In this document: positions 1 to 10,917 of the stretch, piece after piece
Layout of the letters: each line of letters begins with the position of its first letter
Numbering within the stretch: position 1 is the stretch's first letter
NCBI GenBank assembly: GCA_015680685.1
Contig: MNCI01007569.1
Location: 62,001-126,000, forward strand
Direction: 5' to 3'
DNA length: 64,000 nt
Origin: Gnetum montanum
Lineage: Eukaryota; Streptophyta; Gnetopsida; Gnetales; Gnetaceae
Notes under the pieces: model-generated
The model's database searches: none
What the model was told of the DNA's origin: nothing
Seen by the model: the letters and a program-made list of their open reading frames with translations, nothing else
Position numbers and translations under genes: made by a program

Positions 1-440
1 CATTTTCTTTGGATATCTCTAAGGAAATATTTCTAATGACCATTTTGGCATTAATAGTGCTTAACCATGCCATTCCCATAATAATTGGAAAGTCCCCCTT
101 GTAGTTCTCCACCTTGATTACTAAGAATTTGGTAGGATATGACGACCCACAAACGGTCATCATGATATATTCTACTAGTCATGGAATGGTCTGCCAACTT
201 CAGCTTGATGTTGCTCTTCTTCAAGGGAGGAAGGTTTCACATAGTGTACATCTCATGTGAGATCAAATTAACAAGAAAACCAAAGTCAAGAAGAGCTTTA
301 CAAGGCTCATTCCTAGCAATTTGCAAATATACTAAGGGACTCCTAGGATTAGCTAACTTCTTGGGTAGGTTACTAGCTCAAATCCAATCAGATATAGCAT
401 GGGTCAACATTACAGTATGTATTCAAGAGGGATTTTAGCT
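1..440 (-). pseudogene. Athila-like element 0: aspartic protease remnant
   Basis: Read on the minus strand this is the retroviral-type aspartic protease of an Athila-like polyprotein, which would cut Gag-Pol during particle maturation. The active-site block near 270-330 reads LLDFGFLVNLIS, keeping the D-x-G core, and the flap/C-terminal block near 60-110 reads FPIIMGMAWLS, the plant counterpart of the retroviral ILGR motif. The same two blocks occur in elements B, E and FG here. The frame is broken by stops and the domain runs off the window at position 1, so RT and integrase would lie to the left. It is downstream of the gag at 441-2921. Recognition is by family pattern; no function is expected. 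Confidence 0.8.
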
Positions 441-2921
441 TCAAGGGGACTCAAATAAAGGTGATGTAAAGGAAGGTGGAGGAGCAAGGCTACTAGCCAC
501 TAATGTGTTTGAGGCCTTTGGTAGACTACAAGGTCAGAAAAAGGATCTTTTCTTTGATCATGGTTCCAACCTACTTGGTTGGTTAATTGGTTGTAGATTA
601 ATCACCCTCATGGCATTTCTTTGTTATGGTTGGGTAGGCAATTCACCTTGCATGAATGGAGCAGGTGGTAGTTATGCAGGAGATGGAGGAGTATGTGAAA
701 AAATAGGAGAAGCATGAGGATAGTAAGTGGCATCCCTCCTTAGATATGGTTGTTGGTGCACTTTAGGATTGTAGTGGTGAGGTTGGTAAGCAGCAACATG
801 ACTAGAGGAGTCCCATGGAGATGAAGATTACTGAACATAATAACCATAGGGATTTGGTTGCCGGTAGGGGTACTGCTATCTTGGAGGTGCCAACACCTAT
901 GATTGTGGTTGCTGCCACTATTGATACAATTCATAGGGTTACGGTGAAGCTTCACTTGGATAGTACTATTGTCGTTGGTAGAACTGTTAAGAGTTACCTT
1001 GTGGAGAAGGTAATTTTTTGGGTGTTTTCCTTTGTGCAAGTCATGGATGTAAGGCATACATCCCAAATTCCTGCAAATGTGACAGAATTGGATAACATCC
1101 CTTGGGATGTTCATATTGGTAGACGTCACACCCACCATCGTCATCTGAGTTGCTATTTGCAACTATCTCTGTTGCAACCATCTTACCTTTATGCTTGGAT
1201 ATGGCACGTTCAGCTTCCTTACGTCTTTGACACTCACACTCACCACTTTGCTCCTTGGACTTTTCAGCAATTTTTAAGATAGCTTGAAACTTATTGTCCA
1301 TGGAGTCCCATAATTGATCAACCTTAGCTATGATTTTAGATTGGAATTTCTGGAGTGACAAGATTTTTTGATTAGCCACCCCATCTCTGGTTAACTCATC
1401 CTCAATGTCACAAAATTGAACCACTTTTGTAGATTGAAGGGTCCCTGTTGTATTTTTTTTGCACTTTCTTGATTTCTCAATTCTTCCTCATCCCTGGCTA
1501 CCTACTCAATTAAATTTTTAATCCGATGAGTACTTAACTTTATTAATCTTCCTTGAGCATATATGCTAAGGGTTTTCTTTGTTTTAGATTGTAACCCATT
1601 TATGATATGATGAAGTTGATCAAGCTGAGAGTATCCATTGTTGGCACACTTATGTAACAGAGAGTAGGATCGGCCAATAGCGGCATCCAAGGGCTTATGG
1701 TTTTCTTGTTTTCACCCTTGGATCTACTTCCTCAGATTGGATACTTAGGAGTATGTTTGATATTTTTCATTATACAATTCTAACATTTTGCTCCACCACT
1801 ACATTGATTCTAGCTCCAAGGATTGGTACCAATTTTCTGCTTCCTTAATGAGTATCCTTGGAAATAATTTTAACTTCTACCAATCATTCTCAATATTTTG
1901 CAAGTCACATGCATCCTGGAAGGCTTGGAGATGATTTTGCATATCATCATTGTAGCCTCCCTCAAACCAAGGAATTTTGTTCATGTCCAGACTATTTATT
2001 CTGCTATCTTTTCTGTGCCTTGTTGGAATCCTCATAGACTTTGCAATGTTTAGCATGCTTTGAGTGGTAAGTGTAGGTTCATCAAGGCCATTGTGATGGT
2101 GCCTATGATGTTCTCTACTAACCCTTCTTTCATTGCGGTGGGTCTCTTTGGATTGCCCACACCTTAGATTGTGACTATCTTGATAGTCCCTTTTGTTGTT
2201 TTGGTTTCATTGGTCACCTCCATCATGATCATGCCCTCTATGATCATGATTTGATATAGAAGAAGAAGAAGATGATGATGAAGGGGAATAGGAAGGAGAA
2301 CTTGCATTGTGCTGACACCTACTACCCTTTCTTTGATGATCGTGAACATGATCATGATCGTGACCTCCATTTGTCCCCTTATCATGACTTGCTCCTCCAG
2401 ATCCATTTTTTTCATTGGATCTATTCTAACTAGAACCTGGTTATAAATTTTGGATTGCACATTTTGGTTGAGGGCCCCTTGACCAAAGTCAAAGAGAGGA
2501 GTATCATTGAAGAAAAAGCCCCCAAAGAAGTGTTCATCTCCATCCAATAGGCCAAGTGGAGGTGGAAAGATGTTTTACCCCTTGCCCTTCATAGCTCATG
2601 TTGGTGCTCCAATTGATGATTCCTTAACCTTTATGCTTCATTGGGATGGTAATCCCTTGAATTGGGATCTCGCATCTCATACTCCCCGTGAAGATGTTGA
2701 AGTCCATGTTGTGTAAGCATTAGTTGGAGCATAGCTGGAACAAATTGATTTGGTGAAAACACAATGTTTCCTTCCATGTTGTGCCACTGTAGCATTTCAA
2801 CTTGATGTAAGATGAAGGTGAAGTTTGGTACATACTCATCAGGATGGGCATACACCACTCGGTATTACTGAGGCACTTGGTCTATCCTGGGCGGAGATAG
2901 ACTCCTATGAGAAGAAGACAT
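441..2921 (-). pseudogene. Athila-like element 0: gag remnant
   Basis: Degenerate gag (particle shell protein) on the minus strand. The start is the ATG at 2921, about 150 bases downstream of the PBS, giving an N-terminus MSSSHRSLSPPR. Pieces in order: an N-terminal block containing HPDEYVPNFTFILH (about 2631-2858), a His/Asp/Arg-rich low-complexity stretch (about 2200-2400), the capsid-like core seen as LLHKCANNGYSQLDQLHH (about 1630-1660) and a conserved tail GCDVYQYEHPKGCYP (about 1060-1110). The LLxxCxxHGxxQ pattern is typical of Athila gag. The region between the tail and the protease is proline/glutamine-rich linker. Several frameshifts and stops separate the pieces. The order matches gag in elements B and E. 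Confidence 0.75.
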
Positions 2922-3067
2922 TTTATATTAATGAATCTATATGCAGTGTGTGGTTAAGATTTAATTTAGTTGTAATAATAATTTTTGTTTTGTAAGATAT
3001 GACTCTTAGGATTAAACAATGAGGTTACTAAGTGTTACTAGGTTTAGATAGCAAACGTAGAACTAAT

Positions 3068-3086
3068 GTCCCCAACAACAGCACCA
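3068..3086 (-). promoter_or_regulatory. Element 0 primer-binding site, tRNA-Asp type, decayed
   Basis: On the minus strand it reads TGGTGCTGTTGTTGGGGAC, one base after the LTR end TCATCA. It matches the 3' end of plant tRNA-Asp except for five changes, four of which are C-to-T in CpG or CNG settings. It would have primed minus-strand DNA synthesis. Confidence 0.8.
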
Positions 3087-3087
3087 A

Positions 3088-3956
3088 TGATGAGTGGCGA
3101 GGTACTTCTATGCCCAACCATATGAATCATAGGCATTCACATGTGATCTAGTTGAATTCCACAAAGTTTAATTACCAAGTGCACTAGAGCTAAATGTTGA
3201 GTTCATGTTGTTTGTTCATTGTCTTCCTAGTCTCACTTGTGAAATGCAAATGTATGGTTAAGTGTGACTTAGGCATAAGATTTTTATTATTTTGTGTTTT
3301 ATCAATTTTCTTACCTAGAACAAGAATAAAAGTGAGAGGAATTAAGTGCTAAGTAAACTATTTTCTAATCTAGCCTAACACAAGTAACCATCCCCACTTC
3401 CTTAACACATCCTAAACTTTGTGTAAACACTATTAGGTTGTCAAACAATAACCTTTTCTGAGCTACCAAGTGTTACATGCATGTTCAAAGGGGTTGTGCT
3501 TGTGTATTCAAATTAGTTGCTTAATTAATCAAAATTAATTACTGAATGAATAACATTAATGTAAACTGCATGAAATCATGATATGTAAATGCATAAAGAA
3601 AGAAAGTCTCAAGTGTTGTAAATGAATCAAAGAGTTTTTCTTTATTGTCAACACAATGATGTGTTCAGGTACATCAATGCTTGAATAAATATCTGATCAC
3701 ACTTAGACCTCTTACTGTGGGCACTTGGAAAATATTCTAACTCTCAAATGAACAAATTGCAAGAATTTCACTACTTGATTTCCAAAAACTACTCCTGAAT
3801 CGTGTGCCCAAGGGCTGTATTTATAGGCCTAGGAGTAACCCTATGATATTGCATGCCCAATATTGCATCTTGGGCCATGATATCGCATACCCGATATCAT
3901 GTACTCAATATCACAGCCGCTTCGATATCTAAGCTTAAGTAAAACACGATTCATTA
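3088..3956 (-). repeat. Element 0 5' LTR
   Basis: An 869-bp LTR on the minus strand. Its 3' end is CTCATCA next to the PBS. Its 5' end is TAATGAATCGTG, a mutated form of the family start TGATGAATC. It holds the GATATC-rich U3 block (about 3840-3925), a TATA box at 3818-3825 on the minus strand, and the R/U5 region with AATAAAG. It is clearly homologous to the LTRs of B and I. No second copy lies in the window, so the target duplication cannot be tested. Confidence 0.8.
3818..3825 (-). promoter_or_regulatory. TATA box of element 0 LTR
   Basis: TATAAATA on the minus strand, at the same place relative to the GATATC block as in the LTRs of B and I. Confidence 0.65.
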
Positions 3957-4288
3957 GTATGATTGTATAAGATAAATTTAGTTTGAACAATTTTTTATAA
4001 TACTTGTATAGTAAAAGTCTATGGAGGTTGAACCTGTGAGTTGTGGAAATTAACTCATATTTTAATTAATAAATCACATGCTTTGACTCAAACTATTTAC
4101 CTATGCATTAAACCTTTAGTATCTTCTAGGGGGTGTTAAAACCCAAAGCCGTTTTTTTTTCTCGACAATGTTTGCCTTCAAAATAGACAATCAAATTAAA
4201 ACTTTATAACTTAGTATTGACCACCAAAATCAAACACCTTACCATTAGAGTAACACCTCAAGTTCAATATTGCTTACTAGGATCAAAG
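3957..4288. other. Unassigned AT-rich sequence
   Basis: No coding pattern or known repeat was recognised between the element 0 LTR and the first SINE-like copy. It is probably the DNA into which element 0 inserted. Confidence 0.5.
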
Positions 4289-4430
4289 GTATTAGCCTCA
4301 TGGTAAGACTCTTGATTTGGAAGCTCAAGTTATTAGTTTGATTCTAGTGGGTTATATTGAGTTATGAATTTCTAATTTGACTATATGTCTTAGCGGTAAA
4401 TGTTGTTACAAAAAATGTTTAAGGTTCCGA
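4289..4430 (+). repeat. tRNA-derived SINE-like repeat, copy 1
   Basis: The 5' part resembles a tRNA gene with an internal RNA polymerase III promoter: an A-box-like TTAGCCTCATGG at 4292 and a B-box-like GTTTGATTCT at 4336-4345, with normal tRNA spacing. A roughly 80-bp non-tRNA tail follows. The whole unit aligns with a second copy at 4610-4740, so it is a repeat family and not a single tRNA gene. No anticodon stem or CCA-ready end is convincing, so it is not called as a tRNA. Confidence 0.55.
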
Positions 4431-4609
4431 CACACCTACACATACATACACCTAATTCTACACACATATATACATAAACTATGTCTCACTTATTTTGAGT
4501 TCCAACATCTTTTGAGCTTAAAATTGAGACAAGGATGATAGCACATAACCCCAACATATACAATAGTATAGACATGTTCCACTATATAAAATTTATTCCA
4601 AGAATGACG

Positions 4610-4740
4610 TGTTAGCTTAGTGTTAAGACTATTGATTTGAAAGCTTCAAGTCATGGATTCAATTCTTGTGGGCAATGCTCTATTTGAACTATATATCTTT
4701 TGGAGTACCTACATTACAATTATTTTAGGGTTCTAAACCC
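4610..4740 (+). repeat. tRNA-derived SINE-like repeat, copy 2
   Basis: Second member of the family at 4289-4430, in the same orientation. The A-box region TTAGCTTAGTGTTAAGAC is closer to the consensus than in copy 1, and the B-box region is ATTCAATTCTTG. Both copies share the blocks around TTGATTTG, AAGCTTCAAG and the tail TTTGAACTATAT. Several small gaps and many substitutions separate them, so both are old. Confidence 0.55.
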
Positions 4741-4753
4741 ACTATATCACAAT

Positions 4754-5107
4754 GTCATTGACTTATCCAACAATAATCTCATAGGTTAGATTCCCTATGA
4801 CATTGGAGATCCTAAGGCTCTAAGGTTGCTAAGTTTATCTTACAACATTTTAATTGGCTATATTCCTTCATCTATTGGAAATTTGTTGATGTTGGAAGAT
4901 CTCGATTTAAGAAATAAAAAATTGTATGAGAAAATTCCAATATAGCTATAGTTCCTGGACTTTTTAAGTATTCTCAATGTTTCCCAAAATAGGTTATTTG
5001 GAAGAATTCCCATAAGCACATAGTTCATGTTTGATGAAGATTCCTTTGGAGAAAATGAGTGTTTATGTGGGTTTCCCACTATCATTCCATGTAGCCAAGA
5101 CAATGAA
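4754..5107 (+). pseudogene. LRR receptor-like protein, C-terminal fragment
   Basis: One frame gives two to three plant-type leucine-rich repeats followed by the juxtamembrane cap of receptor-like proteins/kinases, surface receptors for pathogen or developmental signals. Visible motifs: IDLSNNNLIG, then [19 protein letters not shown], then LNVSQNRLFGRIPIST, then the cap FDEDSFGENECLCGFPT followed by IPC. The cap with its CLCGFP and Cys is diagnostic of the RLP C-terminus. Only in-frame stops break it: four, all TAG, each explained by CAG. There is no frameshift in about 350 bases. Both ends are lost: the LRR array is missing upstream and the transmembrane segment is missing downstream, where the RT of element A starts at once. 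Confidence 0.85.
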
Positions 5108-5110
5108 ACA

Positions 5111-6160
5111 AAGTCAAGAGAAGCTAAGAAAAATCCCTAAAAATTTTAAAGAAGAGCCCTTAGAGTTTAAAACTCTACCTACTAGCATGAAGTATGCATT
5201 TTTGGAAAATGGAAAGCTGGTAATCATCAATGAAAATCTTGCTTTTGAATAGAAAAAAATGTTGTTGAGGGTGGTCAAAAAATGGCCAACAACCTTTACT
5301 TGGTCATATCTTGAATTCATAGGGATTGATCCTATGATATGCCAACATCGTATTTACACTAATCTGGCCATGAACCCAAAGAGGCAACCATAGTGGCGGC
5401 TAAAACCAAAATTGAAGTAGATCATCAAAGAGGAATTGAAAAACTCCTTAAGGTGGGGTTTATCTATCCCATTATGGATAGTGAGTGAGTTAGCCCACTC
5501 ATGATTTTGCCAAAGAAAGGTGGCAAGTGGTGGGCCTACATCGACTTTTGGCTATTGAATATGACAACATTCAAAGATCACTTTCCATTATTATTTGTGG
5601 ATCAAGTGTTAAACACTATATATGGGAATTAACATTATAGTTTTCTAGCTGGTTATAGTGGCTATAATCAAATCCAGATCATGCTAGAGGATCAGGCCAA
5701 AACAACATTCAAAAGTCCATAGGGGACTTTCACACATTGAAAGATGCTTTTTGGTCTATTCAATGCTCTCGCAATATTTCAACACTTGGTCTTAAACATT
5801 TTCAGCAATAGAGTGGTTGTAGTATGAAAGTCTTCATGGATGCCTTCTCCACCTATGACACCAAATTTGAGAAAGCCTTGGACTTCCTTGAGTAAGTGCT
5901 TAAAAGGTATGTGGAGATGAATCTTTAGGTCAATTGGCAGAAGATCAATCTAATGGTCCAAGAGAGCATTGTATTAGGGCATAGAATTTCTGAGGTAGGG
6001 AATGAGGTGGATCTTGAAAAGATAAGGATCATATTAGGAATAAATAGCCAACCAAAAACTATTAAATATTTTCAGTCATTCCTTGGATACACTAGCTACT
6101 ACTAGTGTTTTATAGAGAGTTTCTCTAAGATCCCAAAACCGTTGGTCAAGTTTGCAAAGA
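5111..6160 (+). pseudogene. Athila-like element A: reverse transcriptase remnant
   Basis: RT of a 5'-truncated Athila-like element. In order: the pre-RT linker with FKEEPLEFKTLPTSMKYAF (5136-5200), the finger motif PKKGGKWW and DFWLLNMTTFKDHFPL (about 5510-5590), GYSGYNQIQIMLEDQAKTTF (about 5650-5710) and the catalytic block VFMDAFSTYD near 5830. The second catalytic Asp is Ala here, so the enzyme could not work even without the stops. Gag, protease, PBS and 5' LTR of A are absent: the LRR fragment stops and the RT linker starts within a few bases near 5108. Confidence 0.85.
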
Positions 6161-6631
6161 AAGATACTCCATTCATCTAGACCAAGGAATGTGAAAATGC
6201 ATTCCAGAGCCTCAAATAGAAGCTCATAGAGACTCCAATTTTATGAGCATCTAACTAGTCTAGACCATTTCATATAATTATATATGCATTAAATTATGCC
6301 TTGGAAGCCATGCTTACATAGTTGGATGACAAGAAACGTCCATATTACATTCACATTGCAAGTTGAAGCATTGTGAGTGCATAGTTGAATTACACTACAA
6401 TAGAGAAAGAACTAATGGCCATGATATATGCTTTGAAAAATTTTAGGCACTATGTGCTTGGATATAAGATGTTTGTGCACACTAATCATAGTACCATTTG
6501 GTTCTTAATGAATAAGCCAATGGTGAGCCCCCATATCATATGGTGGTTGGTGATGTTGCAGGAGTTTGATCTTACAATGATAGATTGAAAGGGAATTGAG
6601 AATGTGGTTTCTGATCACTTATCTTGGTTAT
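6161..6631 (+). pseudogene. Element A: RNase H, 5' part (cut by B)
   Basis: RNase H of element A, which would remove the RNA template strand. The clearest piece is 6385-6588, containing MNYTTIEKELMAMIYALKNF and HYVLGYKMFVHTNHSTIWF, the Y-x-x-x-EKELxA core of the Ty3/gypsy RT-RNase H domain. It ends in IENVVSDHLSWL exactly where the B LTR starts at 6632. The continuation is found at 17545. Confidence 0.85.
6627..6631 (+). repeat. Target site duplication of B, left copy
   Basis: GTTAT directly before the B LTR. The right copy is ATTAT at 17540-17544. Four of five bases agree. The uninterrupted site in element E (about 35778) reads CTAATTATGATGGG, which agrees with the right flank. Confidence 0.7.
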
Positions 6632-7455
6632 TGGTGAACCGCGATATTGCATCCATAGTATCGGGTATGCAATATCGGAGCCCACCATGCAATGTTAGAT
6701 ACCCGATATCGGGACTTGCCTCCTTGCCTATAAATAAGAGGTGGGCACACTTGGTTTTGTAGTTAGATAGTTAGTCCCTTAGCCAAACTCTTACCTTTTC
6801 TTCCCTCCAGAGTTAGAATTATTTCTGTGTGCCCACAGTAGGAGTCATCAAGTGAACAGATCTTTATTCGAGCATTGTGTACCTGAGCACACCTTGTGTA
6901 TGGTAATAAAGAAGAACTTTATTATAAATCTTGCAGCATCCAGAATAGATTAATTAGTGTTGGTGTTATTAAAATGCTTTCTTAGTTAATTAATGATTCT
7001 CTCTCATCCTAAAACTCTCCTAAGTAAGTACACTCAGTACGATCACTTTGAGCATGCATGTAACACTTGGTAACCCAGTAACGATTAGCATTTGGTAATC
7101 CCAGTAGTGTTGCATTGGTTCAAGATGTGTACGGAAAGTGAGAATGGATACTGAGGTTAGGATTAGTTAAAGCATAGTTAATCAATAGTTAAGTTAAATT
7201 AGTCACTTAGTTATATATCTCTCGTCCCTTATTAGCAGCAGGACATAAAAATATAAAATCTATAAAAATCATATGCCTCAAGCTTACTTAACCATACAAT
7301 CGTGACATACAAGTAAGTTTGGGAAGACAACAATCAACCAACCCATATTTGTTCCACAAGGGCACATAAGCACTTTGTCCTTGGAATTCGATCAGATTAT
7401 GCATGAAATGCTCGTATTCATATGGTTGAGCATAGGGGTGCCTCATCGCTCATCA
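6632..7455 (+). repeat. Element B 5' LTR
   Basis: Starts TGGTGAACCGCG, ends CTCATCA. U3 holds a cluster of GATATC/CAATATCG motifs (6640-6710). R carries AATAAAG near 6906 as a likely polyadenylation signal. U5 has two TTGGTAA-CCCAGTA repeats near 7065-7110. Confidence 0.9.
6729..6736 (+). promoter_or_regulatory. TATA box of B 5' LTR
   Basis: TATAAATA followed by AGAGG, conserved at 16818-16825 in the 3' LTR and twice in the LTR of element I. It is the likely RNA polymerase II promoter of the element. Confidence 0.7.
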
Positions 7456-7456
7456 T

Positions 7457-7475
7457 TGGCACCGTTGCTGGGGAC
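7457..7475 (+). promoter_or_regulatory. Element B primer-binding site, tRNA-Asp type
   Basis: TGGCACCGTTGCTGGGGAC, one base after the LTR end. Against the intact copy at 63465 it has three differences. Two are C-to-T type changes at a CpG and a CNG site. Confidence 0.85.
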
Positions 7476-7591
7476 TTAGTTGTTTGTGTGCTAATTAGAA
7501 CTTAGAAAATCATTCACATCATTGGAAAAAATCCTTAGAGTTGATTGAGGAAATAATAAACAAGAATACATTGCACACTGAATAGACAAGT

Positions 7592-9990
7592 ATGTCTCCT
7601 TCTTCATATGAAAGCACCTCATTGCCTAGGTCTGAGACAAGAAACAATCAGTGGTGTAATACACATGACGTTGATCTACCAGTCCCTCAACAAGTTAGAG
7701 TGGTATATATTCATCCCGATGAGTATATAACAGACTTCACATTTATCCTCCATTAAGATGAACAATTATGTTGGTGATACTTAGAAGGTAACATAGTGTT
7801 ACCTCCTGATCGTTTAGTCCCAAGCATGCTTCTTTGTACTCTCACATGAATTGGCATGCTGCAGTTACACGTAGAGTACGTTGTGCAAGATCACGACTTG
7901 AGAGAGTACCATCCCATAGAGGCACAATGTTAAAGGGAATTACAATAGAAGAGACATCATAAGTCTTTGAAGGATAAGTTGTCCCAGGATGTCCCACATG
8001 TCTTAAGCAAAAAATAAGGGTGGTGAACCTACCTTAGGCAGTCACCCACACAATNATAAGGGTGGTGAACCTACCTTAGGCAGTCACCCACACAATGATG
8101 TTCCTCCCTTGACTTTGGCCATGGGGTTGTGTATCAGAATCTTCATTTCACTATTCATAACTCAGGTTTTGATACCCATGGGCACAAAGGGTCTGAAAAA
8201 GGGACATGAACACATGATAAAGGTGGACATTCTAATCGCAATTGAGATCGAGGCCGTGACCACTGAAGAGAAGGTAGTAGACATCGTCATGATGACGGTT
8301 CCCCTTCTTCTTCACCTTCATCATCTCCTTTACCCTCACCTTCATTATCTGGATGCATTCATAAAGAAAAAGACCATGGGGATAAAGGTAGGTAGAGTAG
8401 AAGTCATAGATGAAATAGCCAGGAAAGGGGATGAGGGCACTCTAGAGAATCATAACATAGAAGAAGGGAGAGTAGGGAACAACATAGGCATCATAGACGC
8501 CCTGGATGAGATGATCACGATGAACCCCTACTCACTACTCGAAGTATGTTAGACATAACTAAGGCTATTAGAATTCTAGCAAGGCACCAGAAAGATAGTA
8601 GGATCAAAAGATGAGATATGAACAATATTCGACGATTTGAGGGGGGATACAACACTGATCCTCAGAATCACTTACAAGCATTCCATGATGCGTGTGCCTT
8701 ACAAAACCTAGAGAATGAATGACAAAAACTTAAGTTGTTCCCATGGACACTAGTTAAAGAAGTGAAAAATTGGTACTGGTCCTTAGAATTGGAATCCATT
8801 TGTAGGTGGAGTACCATGTTAGAATTTTTTAACAATAAGTACCAAATGTACTCCCCAGTGTTCAACCTACGAAAGAAAATCCAAGGCTCGAAACAAGGAG
8901 GACATGAACCCTTGGATGCTACCATGGGCCGAGACTATGCATTGTTACATCGTTGTCCAGGCCATGGTTATTCACAAAGGGATCAACTGTGCCATCTTGT
9001 AGATGGGCTTAGGCATGAAACAAGAAGAACCCTTGGGACTTATGCCCAAGGAAGATTATCAGAGCTTAGGTCCCATCAAATTCAAAGACTATTGGAGCAA
9101 GTTGTTAAGGAAGAAGGTGAACTATGAAAGAGAGAAAGTGTAGAAGAGTATAACTAAGATCCTTCCCTCTGGAAGAGGGGAGTAAGATTTTGTGAGGATG
9201 AAGAAGATTCACCACTCGAAGAGATGGTGAATAGGAAAACTTTGCCTATCCAAAAGTTGACATCAGAAGTATCAGCAAAGGTAGACCAAATGTGGGATTC
9301 CCTAGACAATAGATTTCAATCTATTATTAAAATAGTAGAGGAGTCTAGAGAGCAAGGTAGTGATCATGAAAAAAGAAAAAAGAAAGAAGTTGAACATGCA
9401 CGTAGCAAGGATAAGGGCAAAGTTACCATCATTGAAGAGGTTGTGGAGTCAAAAATAGACAATGATAGTGGATGTGAAATATGTCAATATGACCATCCTA
9501 AGGGATGTTACTCTATAATCTCACATCTACAAGAGTATGAGGTGTATGCACTTAACCCACAATTGAACAAGCAATAAACACCTTGCATGTTACCTTATCC
9601 TCAAGGTAACCCAAGGCAATTCCACCAATGCTTAACATATTATCCCAATGGAACTCCACCACAACCGATTGAGAAATATCAATAGTGGCAATACCCACAA
9701 TCATGGGGAATGCCACCACCAAGGCAACAATATCCTTACCAGCAACCTAACTCATATGGATATTACGTGCAGTAGCTAGTCTCTCCATGTGAATCTACTG
9801 GTCACGTTACTCCTCAACCTCACTACCAAGCTTGTGAATATTATAGGACTCCCTCTCCTAGGGATAATGTTCAACAAGTATATCATCCTTCTCATCTGGT
9901 CACATCTCTCCCACCAATAGCTCCATTACCACCTGTTCTAGCTATGTAGGGTGAAATACCTACCCAGTCGTAGCAACGTAATGCCAAAAA
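7592..9990 (+). pseudogene. Element B: gag remnant
   Basis: Gag start ATG at 7592 (MSPSSYESTS). Order: N-terminal block with HPDEYITDFTFILH near 7710-7750; a Ser/His/Arg/Asp-rich low-complexity stretch at about 8180-8500; the capsid-type core from RRFEGGYNTDPQNHLQAFHD (about 8630) through KEVKNWYWSLELESICRW, ALLHRCPGHGYSQRDQLCHL (8940-8995) and RRTLGTYAQGRLSEL (9020-9070); and the tail GCEICQYDHPKGCYS (about 9470-9515). A proline/glutamine-rich linker follows to about 9990. The long core at 8735-9127 is still open. A 41-bp duplication around the 'n' at 8055 is an assembly join and breaks the frame artificially. Other frameshifts and stops are real decay. Confidence 0.85.
8014..8096. other. 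Assembly join: 41-bp duplicate around a single n
   Basis: 8014-8054 and 8056-8096 are identical, separated by one 'n' at 8055. This is what results when two overlapping contig ends are placed side by side without merging. The frame of B gag should be read with one copy. Confidence 0.85.
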
Positions 9991-10030
9991 AGCTATTAAC
10001 TGTCAACCTACTATTGGTTCCAACAACCAC

Positions 10031-10790
10031 ATGAAGAAAAGACCTTTCTTTAGAACCAATAGTCCAACCAAGACCTTGCAATCACAAGTAGCTGATTCCT
10101 TAGATGCCTCAGTATCAATCAAAACTTCAGAGCCTCCTTCAACTCAACCACCACACTCAATGCATACGGTTATGCTAACACATGCCATCATTGATTCGAT
10201 CAAAGCTGGCCATCTCCCCAAGAAATTCTCTAATCCTAGGAGTCCTTTTATATACTTACAAATCACTAGAAATGAACCATGCAAGGCTCTTTTGAATTCA
10301 AGTGTCAGTGTCAACTTGATTTCTCAAGAAATGTACAAGGCCTAGAACCTGCCTCCATTTAAAAAGAGCAACATTCGTCTAGAGTTGGCCGACTAGTCCA
10401 TCACTATCCCATTGAGATTAGTTGAGGAAATTGTTACCACTGTTTGTGGATGTTCATACCCAGCTAATTTCCTAGTGATTCAAGTGAACAACGGTAAGGA
10501 AAACTTCCCAATCATAATGGGAAGAGCATGGCTAAGCATAGTTGACGTGCACCTAGGAATCCGTGATCTTTCCCTAGAAATATCAAAGGAAAACACATTC
10601 GAAAAGATCAAGAAGAAGAAAGTTCCATGCATCACATATAGTGACACAAGGTGTAATTGCATGCAGAGGTCATGGGTTGTGCAAAGTCTAACATTGCCTA
10701 CATGCAATCAGTGTGCACAAGTAATCAACATACAAAGATGCCTATATGCAGCAACCACACGACAGGAAGATGCCTAGTGGCTGATAGTTG
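10031..10790 (+). pseudogene. Element B: aspartic protease remnant
   Basis: Protease domain. The active-site region at about 10255-10345 reads ITRNEPCKALLNSSVSVNLI. The family pattern is LLDxGASVNLI, so the catalytic Asp has become Asn and the Gly has become Ser. The C-terminal core at about 10500-10540 reads NFPIIMGRAWLS, followed by IRDLSLEISKENTFEKIKKK and VPCITYSDTRC. Two open segments (10031-10345 and 10412-10777) are separated by a TAG in the stretch reading LELAD-stop-SITIPL, a stop that recurs at the same place in E and FG. Linker to RT follows. Confidence 0.85.
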
Positions 10791-10917
10791 ATGAAGAAAG
10801 TAGTTCATTCATATATATGGAACCAGCTGAGTGTTTGACTTGCACTTACATTAATAGCATAGACACATTAGAGCAAGTTTGCCACCAACTTCCAAGTCTT
10901 AACCTTGAAAATATCAA

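Noticed and set aside
4289-4362. A tRNA gene
   Set aside because: The internal promoter boxes are recognisable but no consistent cloverleaf could be made, and a second copy with the same non-tRNA tail shows a SINE-like repeat.
5031-5252. Possible LRR-RT fusion protein across the junction
   Set aside because: The LRR cap and this open frame are in different frames, so no fusion protein is encoded; only the DNA is joined.
8109-8552. 147-codon open frame with many Met/Ile/Val
   Set aside because: It is an off-frame reading of the Ser/His/Arg/Asp-rich low-complexity part of B gag; the frame matching E and element 0 is the His/Asp-rich one. The same holds for 2164-2547 on the minus strand.
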